DNA of 64,000 nucleotides. Origin: CAYNHQ01 sp964397255. GTDB taxonomy: Bacteria > Bdellovibrionota_G > JALEGL01 > DATDPG01. Below, one piece after another: positions 51,119 to 59,343 of this stretch. The number at the start of each line of letters is the position of its first letter. The first letter of the stretch is position 1. The stretch covers positions 248,001-312,000 of the forward strand of contig CAYNHQ010000002.1 in the NCBI GenBank assembly GCA_964397255.1, in the 5' to 3' direction. The notes beneath the pieces were generated by a model, which made no database searches, had not been told where the DNA came from, and worked only from the letters and a program-made list of their open reading frames with translations. The position numbers were made by a program, and so were the translations under genes.

Positions 51119-52234
51119 TTATGCTCTCTTCTGTCCGCCCGCCACGGTCATCCCCGCCCCCGGTATAATTCCGCCATTATTGATGATTTGGCGCAACTCT
51201 TCAGGATCGGAAGAATGAGCCACCGCATCTTCCATGGTAATGAGCCGTTTCGAAAAAAGCGCGTACAGTGATTGATTCATCGTCTGCATTCCAAACTTCG
51301 ACTGGCCCACCTGCATTTGCGAATAAATTTGGTGGACCTTATCTTCGCGGATCAAGTTGCGAATGGCGGGATTGGGAATCATGACCTCGATGGCCAATGC
51401 CCGACCTTTTCCGTTGGCCTTTGGAACTAAGGTTTGCGAAAGAACTCCCTCCAACACAAATGACAATTGTGCTCGAACTTGCGGTTGCTGGTGCGATGGA
51501 AAGACATCGACAATTCGGTTGATGGTTTGCACGCATGAATTCGTGTGAACCGTCGCAAAGGCAAGGTGGCCCGTCTCCGCGATCGTTAACGCAGCTTCGA
51601 TCGTTTCCAGATCCCGCAATTCACCGATCAGAACCACATCCGGATCCTGACGAAGAACATATTTAAGGGCGACCATAAATGATTCGGTATCGGAATGGAC
51701 CTCCCGCTGATTCACAATACAACCTTTGTGCGGATGCAAATATTCGATCGGATCTTCGATCGTCATAATGTGCTCATGGCGTTCGGTGTTGATGGAGTCA
51801 ATCATGGAAGCGAGCGTGGTCGATTTTCCTGAACCTGTCGGACCCGTTACCAGAACCAGACCCCTAGGCTTTCGAATCAGCTCCTGGACAATGGGGGGAA
51901 GAAGCAATTCTTGAAACGAAAGAATTTTGAACGGGATGACACGAAATGCACCCGACACCGCTCCCCGTTGCATATAGATGTTGGCTCTAAATCGGGAGAG
52001 ACCTTTTACGCCGAAGGAAAGGTCGAGTTCATTGTGTTCTTCGAACTTGTGCTTTTGCGCATCGGTCAACACCGAGTAACAGAGTTGTTTGGTTTCCGGC
52101 GGAGTGAGCGGTGGCATCTTAAGCGGAGTCAATTTTCCGTCAATCCGAAGCTGCGGGGGGGTGCCGGTCGTAATGTGAAGATCACTCGCATTTTTCTCGA
52201 TGAGCGTTTTGAGGAGTTGGTGAAGATTGGCCAT
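51119..52234 (-). CDS. pilT: PilT: pilus retraction ATPase
   Basis: A 371-residue hexameric ATPase, normal length. Walker A is GPTGSGKS (131-138), followed by Asp-box region EDPIEYLHPH, Walker B DPDVVLIGELRD and the retraction motif AIRNLIRED needed for depolymerisation. N-terminal MANLHQLLKTLIEKNASDLHIT is characteristic. The start shares one base with the pilB stop (TAATG). Confidence 0.96.
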   Translation of the reverse strand: MANLHQLLKTLIEKNASDLHITTGTPPQLRIDGKLTPLKMPPLTPPETKQLCYSVLTDAQKHKFEEHNELDLSFGVKGLSRFRANIYMQRGAVSGAFRVIPFKILSFQELLLPPIVQELIRKPRGLVLVTGPTGSGKSTTLASMIDSINTERHEHIMTIEDPIEYLHPHKGCIVNQREVHSDTESFMVALKYVLRQDPDVVLIGELRDLETIEAALTIAETGHLAFATVHTNSCVQTINRIVDVFPSHQQPQVRAQLSFVLEGVLSQTLVPKANGKGRALAIEVMIPNPAIRNLIREDKVHQIYSQMQVGQSKFGMQTMNQSLYALFSKRLITMEDAVAHSSDPEELRQIINNGGIIPGAGMTVAGGQKRA

Positions 52235-53931
52235 TAGGCGTCGCTCACCGAGACACGCAGAACCTCTTCCAGTGTCGTGAGTCCCTCTTCCAGTTTGGAA
52301 AGCGAAGACTGACGCATCGACTTCATTCCAAGGCGCATGGCTTCTCGTTTGATTTGCGCCGTCGAAGCACCATTTAATATAAATTCTTTGAGTTCTTCTC
52401 CGATCGCCATGACTTCATAAATTGCGATTCGGCCCTTGTACCCTGTTTCGCTGCAATTGCCGCATCCTTTTCCATGAAACAGCTGGACTTTGTTCGCAAC
52501 ATCGGGAGCCATGCCGGCATCGATGAGTGTTTGAGGAGGCACTTTCAATTCTTCCCGGCACTCGTTACAGATCTTTCGCGCGAGCCGCTGAGCGAGAATG
52601 CAGTTCACCGAAGAAGCCACGAGAAAGGGTTCAATGCCCATGTTGAGAAGACGGTTCACGGTGGAAGGCGCATCGTTGGTGTGGAGCGTAGAAAGAACCA
52701 AGTGTCCCGTCAGAGCCGCTTTGACGGCGATTTCAGCCGTTTCAAAGTCCCGAATCTCACCCACCATGATGATGTCGGGATCCTGCCGCAAAAAGGATCG
52801 GAGAGCGGCGGCAAAATTAAGGCCGATATCTTCGTGCATCTGCACCTGGTTGATTCCGGGAAGATTGAATTCCACCGGATCTTCCGCCGTCGAAATATTG
52901 TCGGAAATCTGATTGAGCTCGGAAAGAGCCGAATAGAGTGTTGTCGTTTTTCCGGATCCTGTGGGCCCCGTCACCAGAACCATTCCGAAGGGTTTATGAA
53001 TCGAATCTTTAAAATCTTTGAGCGCCTTTTCTTCAAAACCCAGCTTCGTCATGTCGAGCTGAAGATTCGATTTGTCGAGAAGTCGCATCACCACTTTTTC
53101 TCCGAAAAGCGTCGGGAGGACGGAAACGCGGTAATCCATTTCCTTTCCTTTTCCCATTTTGAGTTTGATACGACCGTCCTGCGGAAGCCGTCGTTCCGCG
53201 ATATCGAGTTGGGCCATGATTTTGAGACGCGAAACAATGGCATTTTTCAATTTGAGCGGTGGCTTCATGACTTCGTACAAGACACCGTCAATTCGGAACC
53301 GGATTCGAAATGATTTTTCGTACGGCTCGACGTGAATATCGGAAGCTCCTTTTTTCACGGCGTCCATGAGGACCAAATTGCAGAGTTTCACCACCGGCGC
53401 ATCTTCGGCTGACTTGGCAAGATCGGCGATGTCGGCGTCTTCATCTTCCGAAATGTATTCGATGCCCTGATCGTCGAAGTCGGCCAATACTTCTTCGAAG
53501 CGCTCTCCCTCATCGTAGTAACGCTCGATCGCTCCTTTGATCGCGGCTTCAGACGCCACCACAACTTCGATGTTGTAATTCGTTAAGAATTTAAGGTCGT
53601 CAATGGCGTAAATATTCGATGGATCGGCCATCGCGACGATCAGATTCGACCCCGATCGATTGACGGGAATGACCTGGTGTTTTTCGGCGACATCTTTGGG
53701 AACCAGATTGATGACATCCTGTTCGATTTCAAAATCTTCGAGATTGATGGACGGAACGCCATATTGTTTCGACAAAAAGGCGGTAAGGTCGCTCTCCTTT
53801 ATATAGCCGAGTTTGGTGAGATTGTAGCCAAGTCGCCCACCGGTCTTTTTGGATTCTTCTTGGGCTTTTTGAAGCTGTTGGTTTGAAATGAGATTTTCAC
53901 GAACCAAGAGTTCGCCGATACGGGCACTCAT
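52234..53931 (-). CDS. pilB: PilB: pilus extension ATPase
   Basis: A 565-residue extension motor. The N-terminal MshEN-type domain (about 1-150: IGELLVRENLISNQQLQKAQ) is the usual c-di-GMP-binding module of such ATPases. Walker A GPTGSGKT at 322-329, Walker B DPDIIMVGEIRD at 384-395, and a zinc tetra-Cys at 455, 458, 490 and 493 (ICNEC and GCGNC). It is the first gene of pilB-pilT-pilC, driven by the promoter at 54000-54028. Confidence 0.96.
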   Translation of the reverse strand: MSARIGELLVRENLISNQQLQKAQEESKKTGGRLGYNLTKLGYIKESDLTAFLSKQYGVPSINLEDFEIEQDVINLVPKDVAEKHQVIPVNRSGSNLIVAMADPSNIYAIDDLKFLTNYNIEVVVASEAAIKGAIERYYDEGERFEEVLADFDDQGIEYISEDEDADIADLAKSAEDAPVVKLCNLVLMDAVKKGASDIHVEPYEKSFRIRFRIDGVLYEVMKPPLKLKNAIVSRLKIMAQLDIAERRLPQDGRIKLKMGKGKEMDYRVSVLPTLFGEKVVMRLLDKSNLQLDMTKLGFEEKALKDFKDSIHKPFGMVLVTGPTGSGKTTTLYSALSELNQISDNISTAEDPVEFNLPGINQVQMHEDIGLNFAAALRSFLRQDPDIIMVGEIRDFETAEIAVKAALTGHLVLSTLHTNDAPSTVNRLLNMGIEPFLVASSVNCILAQRLARKICNECREELKVPPQTLIDAGMAPDVANKVQLFHGKGCGNCSETGYKGRIAIYEVMAIGEELKEFILNGASTAQIKREAMRLGMKSMRQSSLSKLEEGLTTLEEVLRVSVSDA

Positions 53932-53999
53932 GAGAAGCTAACCTCCAGCGGAAGAGTTGGGTCCATTCGTTTCAAGGATTTTCGTTCTAAGACCCTCAA

Positions 54000-54028
54000 A
54001 AGTTAACAGCGCTGACAATTTTTGTCAA
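54000..54028 (-). promoter_or_regulatory. Sigma-70-type promoter for pilB
   Basis: On the minus strand TTGACA (54023-54028) and TAACTT (54000-54005) are separated by 17 bp. The start should fall near 53993, giving a leader of about 60 nt before the pilB ATG. The -35 is a perfect match. The only other gene nearby reads away in the same direction and ends at 54122. Confidence 0.7.
54013..54027. promoter_or_regulatory. Palindrome overlapping the pilB -35 element
   Basis: TGACAATTTTTGTCA is a perfect inverted repeat with 6-bp arms and a 3-bp centre, and its right arm covers most of the -35. A dimeric repressor bound here would block RNA polymerase, so it is a candidate operator for pilBTC. Confidence 0.4.
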
Positions 54029-54121
54029 TGGAAGTTTGCCTATAAAATCATTACCTTAGCGTAAACTTACGTTTCCACCACGCCCTGCGTTACCCTCGAA
54101 TTTTTCAGCAATGAAGAAGCG

Positions 54122-54901
54122 TTAGAAGCCTTTTACCTTCCCCGCCTTTTGATAGCACTGCCAGACAATGTGCCAGGCCAGAATCGTGACGAGAGGGAAA
54201 ACTCCCCACCCACAGGCTTCGACCATTCCGAAATTTCCGCCGGCAAAGGCCGTCGTATGTTGATTGATCATTGCCCAGAGAAGTGGGAGAGAAAGGTAAG
54301 TGTTGTGCCTGGATCGCAACCCCGCGAGAGCCACCAGATCCGCATTCGGAGCTTCTCCCGCTTTGACCGCTGAGATGATTTTCTGCTGACTCGGCCAGAT
54401 TCGAAACCAAACATTGAAAGCCATAATCGTTCCAAACATGGCCCCCACATGGATGTTATAAGCGCGATACGTAAACCCGGCCCATTTGTACATGAGAGCG
54501 ATGATCACGGTGATCAAAACAAAACCAGCGATGACAAAGGCCTTTTTATTTTTGACGAGAGCGCTTTTCGCAAACGCATCGTAGATAAAGGGGGAAAGAA
54601 AAACGAAGAGGACCATGACGATTGCTCCCGCGCCCCAGCCACCGCTGGGATCGAACATGATTCCCCCGTGATAAAAGACGAGCATGAGGAGCAACACTCC
54701 CGTAATCCATGTCCACGCCGCCCCCCATCGAAACCAGAAAAGCGCTCGAGGCATCAGTTCCGGAACGACTTTCTTTTTACTTTCCCCGTCCAGTGTCCCG
54801 GCAAACGGACCGTTGACAAAGTTGAAGAAGTAAAGAAGGCCGATCCAAATAATTCCCGCGAAAATATGAAGCCAACGAAAAAGAACGGAAAGCGCATCCA
54901 T
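54122..54901 (-). CDS. PuuD-like (urate hydroxylase N-terminal family) membrane protein
   Basis: A 259-residue membrane protein started at the ATG at 54901, which has GGAGG 6 nt upstream; the longer frame is discarded. Eight or so helices contain FRWLHIFAGIIWIGLLYFFNFVNGPF, which fits the family called urate oxidase N-terminal (PuuD), and several His that could bind haem. PuuD has a C-terminal cytochrome c domain that is absent here. The family name is no proof of urate oxidation; no purine genes are near. It lies alone, about 60 bp after the HTTM-DCC gene. Confidence 0.7.
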   Translation of the reverse strand: MDALSVLFRWLHIFAGIIWIGLLYFFNFVNGPFAGTLDGESKKKVVPELMPRALFWFRWGAAWTWITGVLLLMLVFYHGGIMFDPSGGWGAGAIVMVLFVFLSPFIYDAFAKSALVKNKKAFVIAGFVLITVIIALMYKWAGFTYRAYNIHVGAMFGTIMAFNVWFRIWPSQQKIISAVKAGEAPNADLVALAGLRSRHNTYLSLPLLWAMINQHTTAFAGGNFGMVEACGWGVFPLVTILAWHIVWQCYQKAGKVKGF

Positions 54902-54963
54902 GGAAACCTCCAATTCCAGCAACCTACAAACCTCCCCCCACCAGGTCAACTTTTTGACTTACC

Positions 54964-56751
54964 CTAGATTCGGCAGGGCTGGTTTACGATGGCCACGGGC
55001 GGGGCGAACGAGGTTCGATAATTCTTATCAAACAGAAGATCGATATAATACACCGTGACGTGACGAAGCGGCGGGGTGTGATGTTCAGTCTGATTCCATT
55101 TTCGGCAGAGATATTCTCCCGCGACGGGTTGGAGATCTCTGTACGCCCTATTCGTTAAATTATTCCAATAGGCTCTCGACTGGGTATTGGGAAAAAGATC
55201 GGTCGATCTTACCGGTTTTTCCCATGTCGCGGGGCCGCCACTTCGAAGATCAATCAGGGTGCCATCCGCGAGTGTCCCGATGAAGTTAAACCAACCGGCC
55301 GGAACGACTTGAAGATTAGAAAACATGGCCCAACGTTGGTTCAAATAAAAAATATGGAAGGCTTGGGTAACCCGAGGTCCCCATGGAAACGAGAGTCCCC
55401 AAAAATTGATCAGGTTGGTGAACAAAATAAGAAGAGACATGAAGGCCGCCGCAATTTTTGACCGTAGCGAAAGATCAATAGATAGAGGTCGGTACGAAAG
55501 CCAGCGGATCATCTTGGAATGAAACGATCGATTTCCAGAGACACGACCATAAACTTTTCCACCTATCCATCGGAGGGGAGCTGAAGAAAAAATCCGAACC
55601 GACCATTTAAAAATGGGGGAACGAGTGAGAAGTTCCAAGAATACATCGTACTTTGCATAGAGCTTTCCATTCTCATCTTCGAAGACCCAGGAATTATTTT
55701 CTTTCATGGTTCTCAGAATCTCTCCGCCTTTTTCTTGCGCGGTCATAATCATCGACTTTGGCAGCCCTAAAAAAGTTTGAAAGAGAAGCACGCTCTTTCG
55801 ACAAAATCCGCAGTCGGCGTCGAAATAAAGCTTTGCTCCCCCGAGCGGCCAGTAAAACTGGCGAGAAAGGTGTTCCCAAAAAGAAGAAGGCAGAAATGCG
55901 ATGATGGCTACCACACTCGCCGGTTGGAAAACTCCGATAAATAGAGTGAGCCAAATACTGATATGGAGAAATAACAAAGCTTCAAAAAAGAACATTCGGA
56001 AGAAATCAATGTTCCATGCCACCAAGAGAAAGAAGGGCACAACCCCTTCCACAAAAAGAGAGCCATAACTTAACCCTTTTAAAAGCATCGGAAATTGTAA
56101 GAGCCACTGACCGATGGGCTGGACATAGGTGTCGACGTGGAGAGTCATCCAAAGCGCCTGACCATCCTTCCAGGGAGCGAATCGCCACTTATAAAGAGCC
56201 GTCGTCAAATACATCACCAGTGTCTGCATGAGGTAGCCGGCGGTTGCCACGGATGCGATCGAATCGGGGATCTTTTTTTCGAAGCGATCCAGCGCCCGAT
56301 CGACCGACCAATAGGCGTTCAATGGTAAGAAGAGAGACCAAAGGAGCAGGACCCCTGGAACCATATTTTGTTTTTCGACAATCGGAAGGTTTCGTTGAAC
56401 CAGCGAGATATGAAAAAGAAAGCTGAGGAGAGTGACGAGGCGTGTCCGATAACCGATGATCAAGAGAATGGCGAGAAGCGCCTGAAGGATAAATAAAAAC
56501 GCCTCACCTGCGGTCGACCCCGTGAGCGTATGAAGGGGAGAAAAAACAAAGTATGAACGGAGAACTTCTCGGGGAAGATTCCCACTGTCGGTATAGTTTT
56601 GCGATAGCGTTAGGGAACGCTGATAAAGATCCATAAGGATCACACACCCGAGCGTCACCCGGAAGAGCGCTAGGGAACGCAGGTCCAGAGAAAAAATAGT
56701 TCGGAAATAACGGTTAACCTCAGTAGGGAGAAATCGGCTCACTGAATTCAA
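54964..56751 (-). CDS. HTTM membrane protein with DCC (DUF393) domain
   Basis: A 595-residue protein. Residues about 20-305 form an HTTM-type membrane domain (LALFRVTLGCVILMDLYQRS, then GYRTRLVTLLSFLFHISL), related to vitamin K-dependent gamma-carboxylase. Next comes a DCC-type thiol-disulfide oxidoreductase-like domain with YFDADCGFCRKS and its CGFC active-site-like pair (about 312-430). Membrane helices and a C-terminal soluble part (about 480-595) follow. HTTM and DCC domains are often found together. Substrate unknown. Confidence 0.8.
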   Translation of the reverse strand: MNSVSRFLPTEVNRYFRTIFSLDLRSLALFRVTLGCVILMDLYQRSLTLSQNYTDSGNLPREVLRSYFVFSPLHTLTGSTAGEAFLFILQALLAILLIIGYRTRLVTLLSFLFHISLVQRNLPIVEKQNMVPGVLLLWSLFLPLNAYWSVDRALDRFEKKIPDSIASVATAGYLMQTLVMYLTTALYKWRFAPWKDGQALWMTLHVDTYVQPIGQWLLQFPMLLKGLSYGSLFVEGVVPFFLLVAWNIDFFRMFFFEALLFLHISIWLTLFIGVFQPASVVAIIAFLPSSFWEHLSRQFYWPLGGAKLYFDADCGFCRKSVLLFQTFLGLPKSMIMTAQEKGGEILRTMKENNSWVFEDENGKLYAKYDVFLELLTRSPIFKWSVRIFSSAPLRWIGGKVYGRVSGNRSFHSKMIRWLSYRPLSIDLSLRSKIAAAFMSLLILFTNLINFWGLSFPWGPRVTQAFHIFYLNQRWAMFSNLQVVPAGWFNFIGTLADGTLIDLRSGGPATWEKPVRSTDLFPNTQSRAYWNNLTNRAYRDLQPVAGEYLCRKWNQTEHHTPPLRHVTVYYIDLLFDKNYRTSFAPPVAIVNQPCRI

Positions 56752-56798
56752 GTCAATCGAAGCTTTACCGTTTCGTCAATCACGGCAAAAATCAGGAC

Positions 56799-58496
56799 GT
56801 GGGCCCAGTTTCGGACTTCGTAAAAGCCGGCAAACATTCGCGGATGGTTTATCCATTGCTCTTGGGAGTTTGGTGCATTCTCCTCTTTCTTCCTGTCATT
56901 AATTTTGAATTCGTCAGCTTCGACGACCCGGGAAAACTCACGGCACGACCCGTCTTTGTTCAACTCACCTGGTCAGGCATCGCGTCCATGTGGAACCCTA
57001 AACTCCTTGCCCTTGGCCACGTCGAAGATTTCAGTCCGATCCGCGACATGAGTTACCTCTTCGATCTTTGTATTTGGGGATGGTCAAGCTCAGGCTTTCA
57101 TATGACACAGGCCCTGCTCCATCTGCTCAATGCGCTTTTGGCTTATGTCTATTTTCGAATGCACGTCAGTTCAAAGGCTGCTTTTGTCGGTGCATTAGCA
57201 TGGGCGGTGCATCCACTGGTCGTGGAACCGGTAAGCTGGGTTACGGCGAGAAAAGATATTTGGGTGGGTACCGCCACACTGATTGTCCTTTTGTCAGTCA
57301 CTCGCCCGCTCGCAACTTGTGGTGGCGTCATCCTCGGCCTCCTTTCCAAGACAAACGCTGTGGTTTTGGCGCCGCTTTCCGGAGTGGTCTCTTGGCTTCG
57401 ACAAAAATCCATTCGATGGGTTACGGTCGTGAGCCTCACCCTTTTCTCCGTCGCGTTTGGAGCGTACGTCACACTTGCAAGTTGGCAGCCGGGGGGCCTC
57501 GTAAGTGAAGTTTCATTTCGCGAAGCCTACTCCGCCTGGCCCATGGCGCTTCGAGTCTACACCCATGATATTCAGAAGATTCTTTGGCCGACCGAACTTT
57601 CTCCCCGATACTTTGATTCCGCCGGAGTTTCAGCTTTCCATCAATTCGCGGGGCTCATTCTCATGTTCTTGACGGGTCTTGGAATCTATTTTTTTCGTCG
57701 CTCTCCCCGCCTCTTGGAAGGGATCATCCTTTTTATATTCGGAATTCTTCCAAATTTTCTCCAACTCGCCGTCGGGTACCCGATCGCCCGTGCCGATCGC
57801 TACCTGTACGTTCCCTTGCTGGGTGCCGCTCTGTGTTTTGGGATTTTGGTAGATTATTTGAACGAAAGAATTCCGCGGTTCGGAATTTCTTTTTTGGTCA
57901 TCCCTTTATTCTTAAGTTTTCTTACGTTCAGGCAACTCCCAGTTTGGCAGGATTCGTTTTCCTTATGGACACGTGTCGTCCACACTTCGCCGAAAATTTA
58001 CTATGCGTGGGATGAGCTTGGGCTGGCGCAAATGGAACGTAATGATTTGGGTACGGCCCAGGAAAGCTTTGCAAAGGCGTTGAAGCTCGATCCGAAATGG
58101 TGGCCGGCCTATGTTCATCTCGCCGCGGCTCAAATACGCGCCGGTCTTAAGAAGGAAAGCCGTGAAACGCTCGTTTTTGTGGAGTCGACAGCATCGGCGA
58201 AAGAACTTGCCGGACTTGCCTCCAGTCGAGGAAACGTATGGGCCCGGCTTGGCGATCCCGGCCGGGCGGCCGCGCTTTATCGCGAATGGCTGGAGTCTTG
58301 GCCCACGGATTTTTCCGCCTGGAATAATCTGGGCGCCGCGTACTTACAACTCAACCAATGGGACAAAGCTCTGGATGCGTTTGAACACGCCATCGCGCTG
58401 CGCCCCGATTTCGCATTAGCGCGGCTCAACCGCGCGCGAGTCTGGAAAATCACGGGACGTTGCGCAAATTCCGAGCAACCTGAATGTCTTTATTAA
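56799..58496 (+). CDS. GT-C-like membrane protein with C-terminal TPRs, copy 1
   Basis: About 565 residues (GTG start at 56799; the ATG at 56844 is an alternative). Ten or so membrane helices (about 17-400) carry a first loop with SFDDPGKL and later HPLVVEPVSWVTARKD, the layout of TMTC-like/PMT-like GT-C proteins. Two to three TPRs follow (about 410-550: AWNNLGAAYLQLNQWDKALDAFEHAI). Probably a protein or lipid glycosyltransferase of the inner membrane, with TPRs positioning a partner. A related gene lies at 59340-61010, with ribF between. Its 3' end overlaps ribF by 47 bp, convergently. Confidence 0.8.
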   Translation: MGPVSDFVKAGKHSRMVYPLLLGVWCILLFLPVINFEFVSFDDPGKLTARPVFVQLTWSGIASMWNPKLLALGHVEDFSPIRDMSYLFDLCIWGWSSSGFHMTQALLHLLNALLAYVYFRMHVSSKAAFVGALAWAVHPLVVEPVSWVTARKDIWVGTATLIVLLSVTRPLATCGGVILGLLSKTNAVVLAPLSGVVSWLRQKSIRWVTVVSLTLFSVAFGAYVTLASWQPGGLVSEVSFREAYSAWPMALRVYTHDIQKILWPTELSPRYFDSAGVSAFHQFAGLILMFLTGLGIYFFRRSPRLLEGIILFIFGILPNFLQLAVGYPIARADRYLYVPLLGAALCFGILVDYLNERIPRFGISFLVIPLFLSFLTFRQLPVWQDSFSLWTRVVHTSPKIYYAWDELGLAQMERNDLGTAQESFAKALKLDPKWWPAYVHLAAAQIRAGLKKESRETLVFVESTASAKELAGLASSRGNVWARLGDPGRAAALYREWLESWPTDFSAWNNLGAAYLQLNQWDKALDAFEHAIALRPDFALARLNRARVWKITGRCANSEQPECLY

Positions 58497-59343
58497 TTTG
58501 TGCGGCCAATTCTTCTGCAGTTAAAAATTTCTTTTCGTCGCGAATACGCTTGATCCATTCGAGTTCGATCTCAATCCCCACCAGGTTTTCTGAAAAGTCG
58601 AGAATGTGGGTCTCTACAATTTCTTTAGGTACGGGGTCGACCGTTGGACGCACTCCAATGTTTGTCGCACCGGTATAATGTTGGTTCCCGATCGTTACCC
58701 GTGTCGCATAGACTCCACGTTTGGGAAGCATGGTAGGAACTTGTTCTAGATTGGCCGTCGGAAAACCAAGTCCCTTTCCACGCGAGGCTCCTTTGACGAC
58801 TTTGCCGTGGGTAGAATAGGGCCGACCCAGAAGAGTGGTGGCTTCCTCCACATTTCCATCCGTGAGCAGGGACCGAATTCGAGAGCTGCTGACGATTTCC
58901 CCTCCGGCTTCCACTTCGGGAACGATTTCAAGATCAAATGAGAGTTGTTGTGATAATTCGCGCAAGCGCTGGGGGGTTCCTTCCCTCCCTTTCCCCACAT
59001 GCGTATTGGGTCCGATGAGCAGGAATTTCATCCCGAGATCGCGCAACAAAATTTGTTCAACGAAATCGCGCGCCGACATGGCCGCAAGTTGTGGCGTGAA
59101 TCGGAGTATCATGGCATGGCCAATACCCAAAAACTCGATCTGACGAATCCGATCCGATGGCGTACTCAGAAGAGGAGGCGCCGCATGCCCCAAAATCAAG
59201 GCGGGATGCGGATCGAATGTGACGGCTACCGAGAGTAACTTGCGCTTTCGCCCCTCCGCGATCAAATGGCGAAAAATTTCACGGTGCCCGATGTGAACAC
59301 CGTCGAAATTTCCCACCGTAACGACTGATTTTTCAATCTTCAC
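58450..59343 (-). CDS. ribF: Bifunctional riboflavin kinase/FAD synthetase
   Basis: A 297-residue enzyme: N-terminal FAD synthetase with GNFDGVHIGH (12-21) and SSSRIRSLL, then riboflavin kinase with GRPYSTHGKVVKGASRGKG and GFPTANL. It makes FMN and FAD in two steps. Its start overlaps the stop of the upstream GT-C/TPR gene as ATGA, and its 3' end overlaps the convergent GT-C/TPR gene by 47 bp. The length is normal; both active sites look complete. Confidence 0.95.
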   Translation of the reverse strand: MKIEKSVVTVGNFDGVHIGHREIFRHLIAEGRKRKLLSVAVTFDPHPALILGHAAPPLLSTPSDRIRQIEFLGIGHAMILRFTPQLAAMSARDFVEQILLRDLGMKFLLIGPNTHVGKGREGTPQRLRELSQQLSFDLEIVPEVEAGGEIVSSSRIRSLLTDGNVEEATTLLGRPYSTHGKVVKGASRGKGLGFPTANLEQVPTMLPKRGVYATRVTIGNQHYTGATNIGVRPTVDPVPKEIVETHILDFSENLVGIEIELEWIKRIRDEKKFLTAEELAAQINKDIQVARNLRNVP

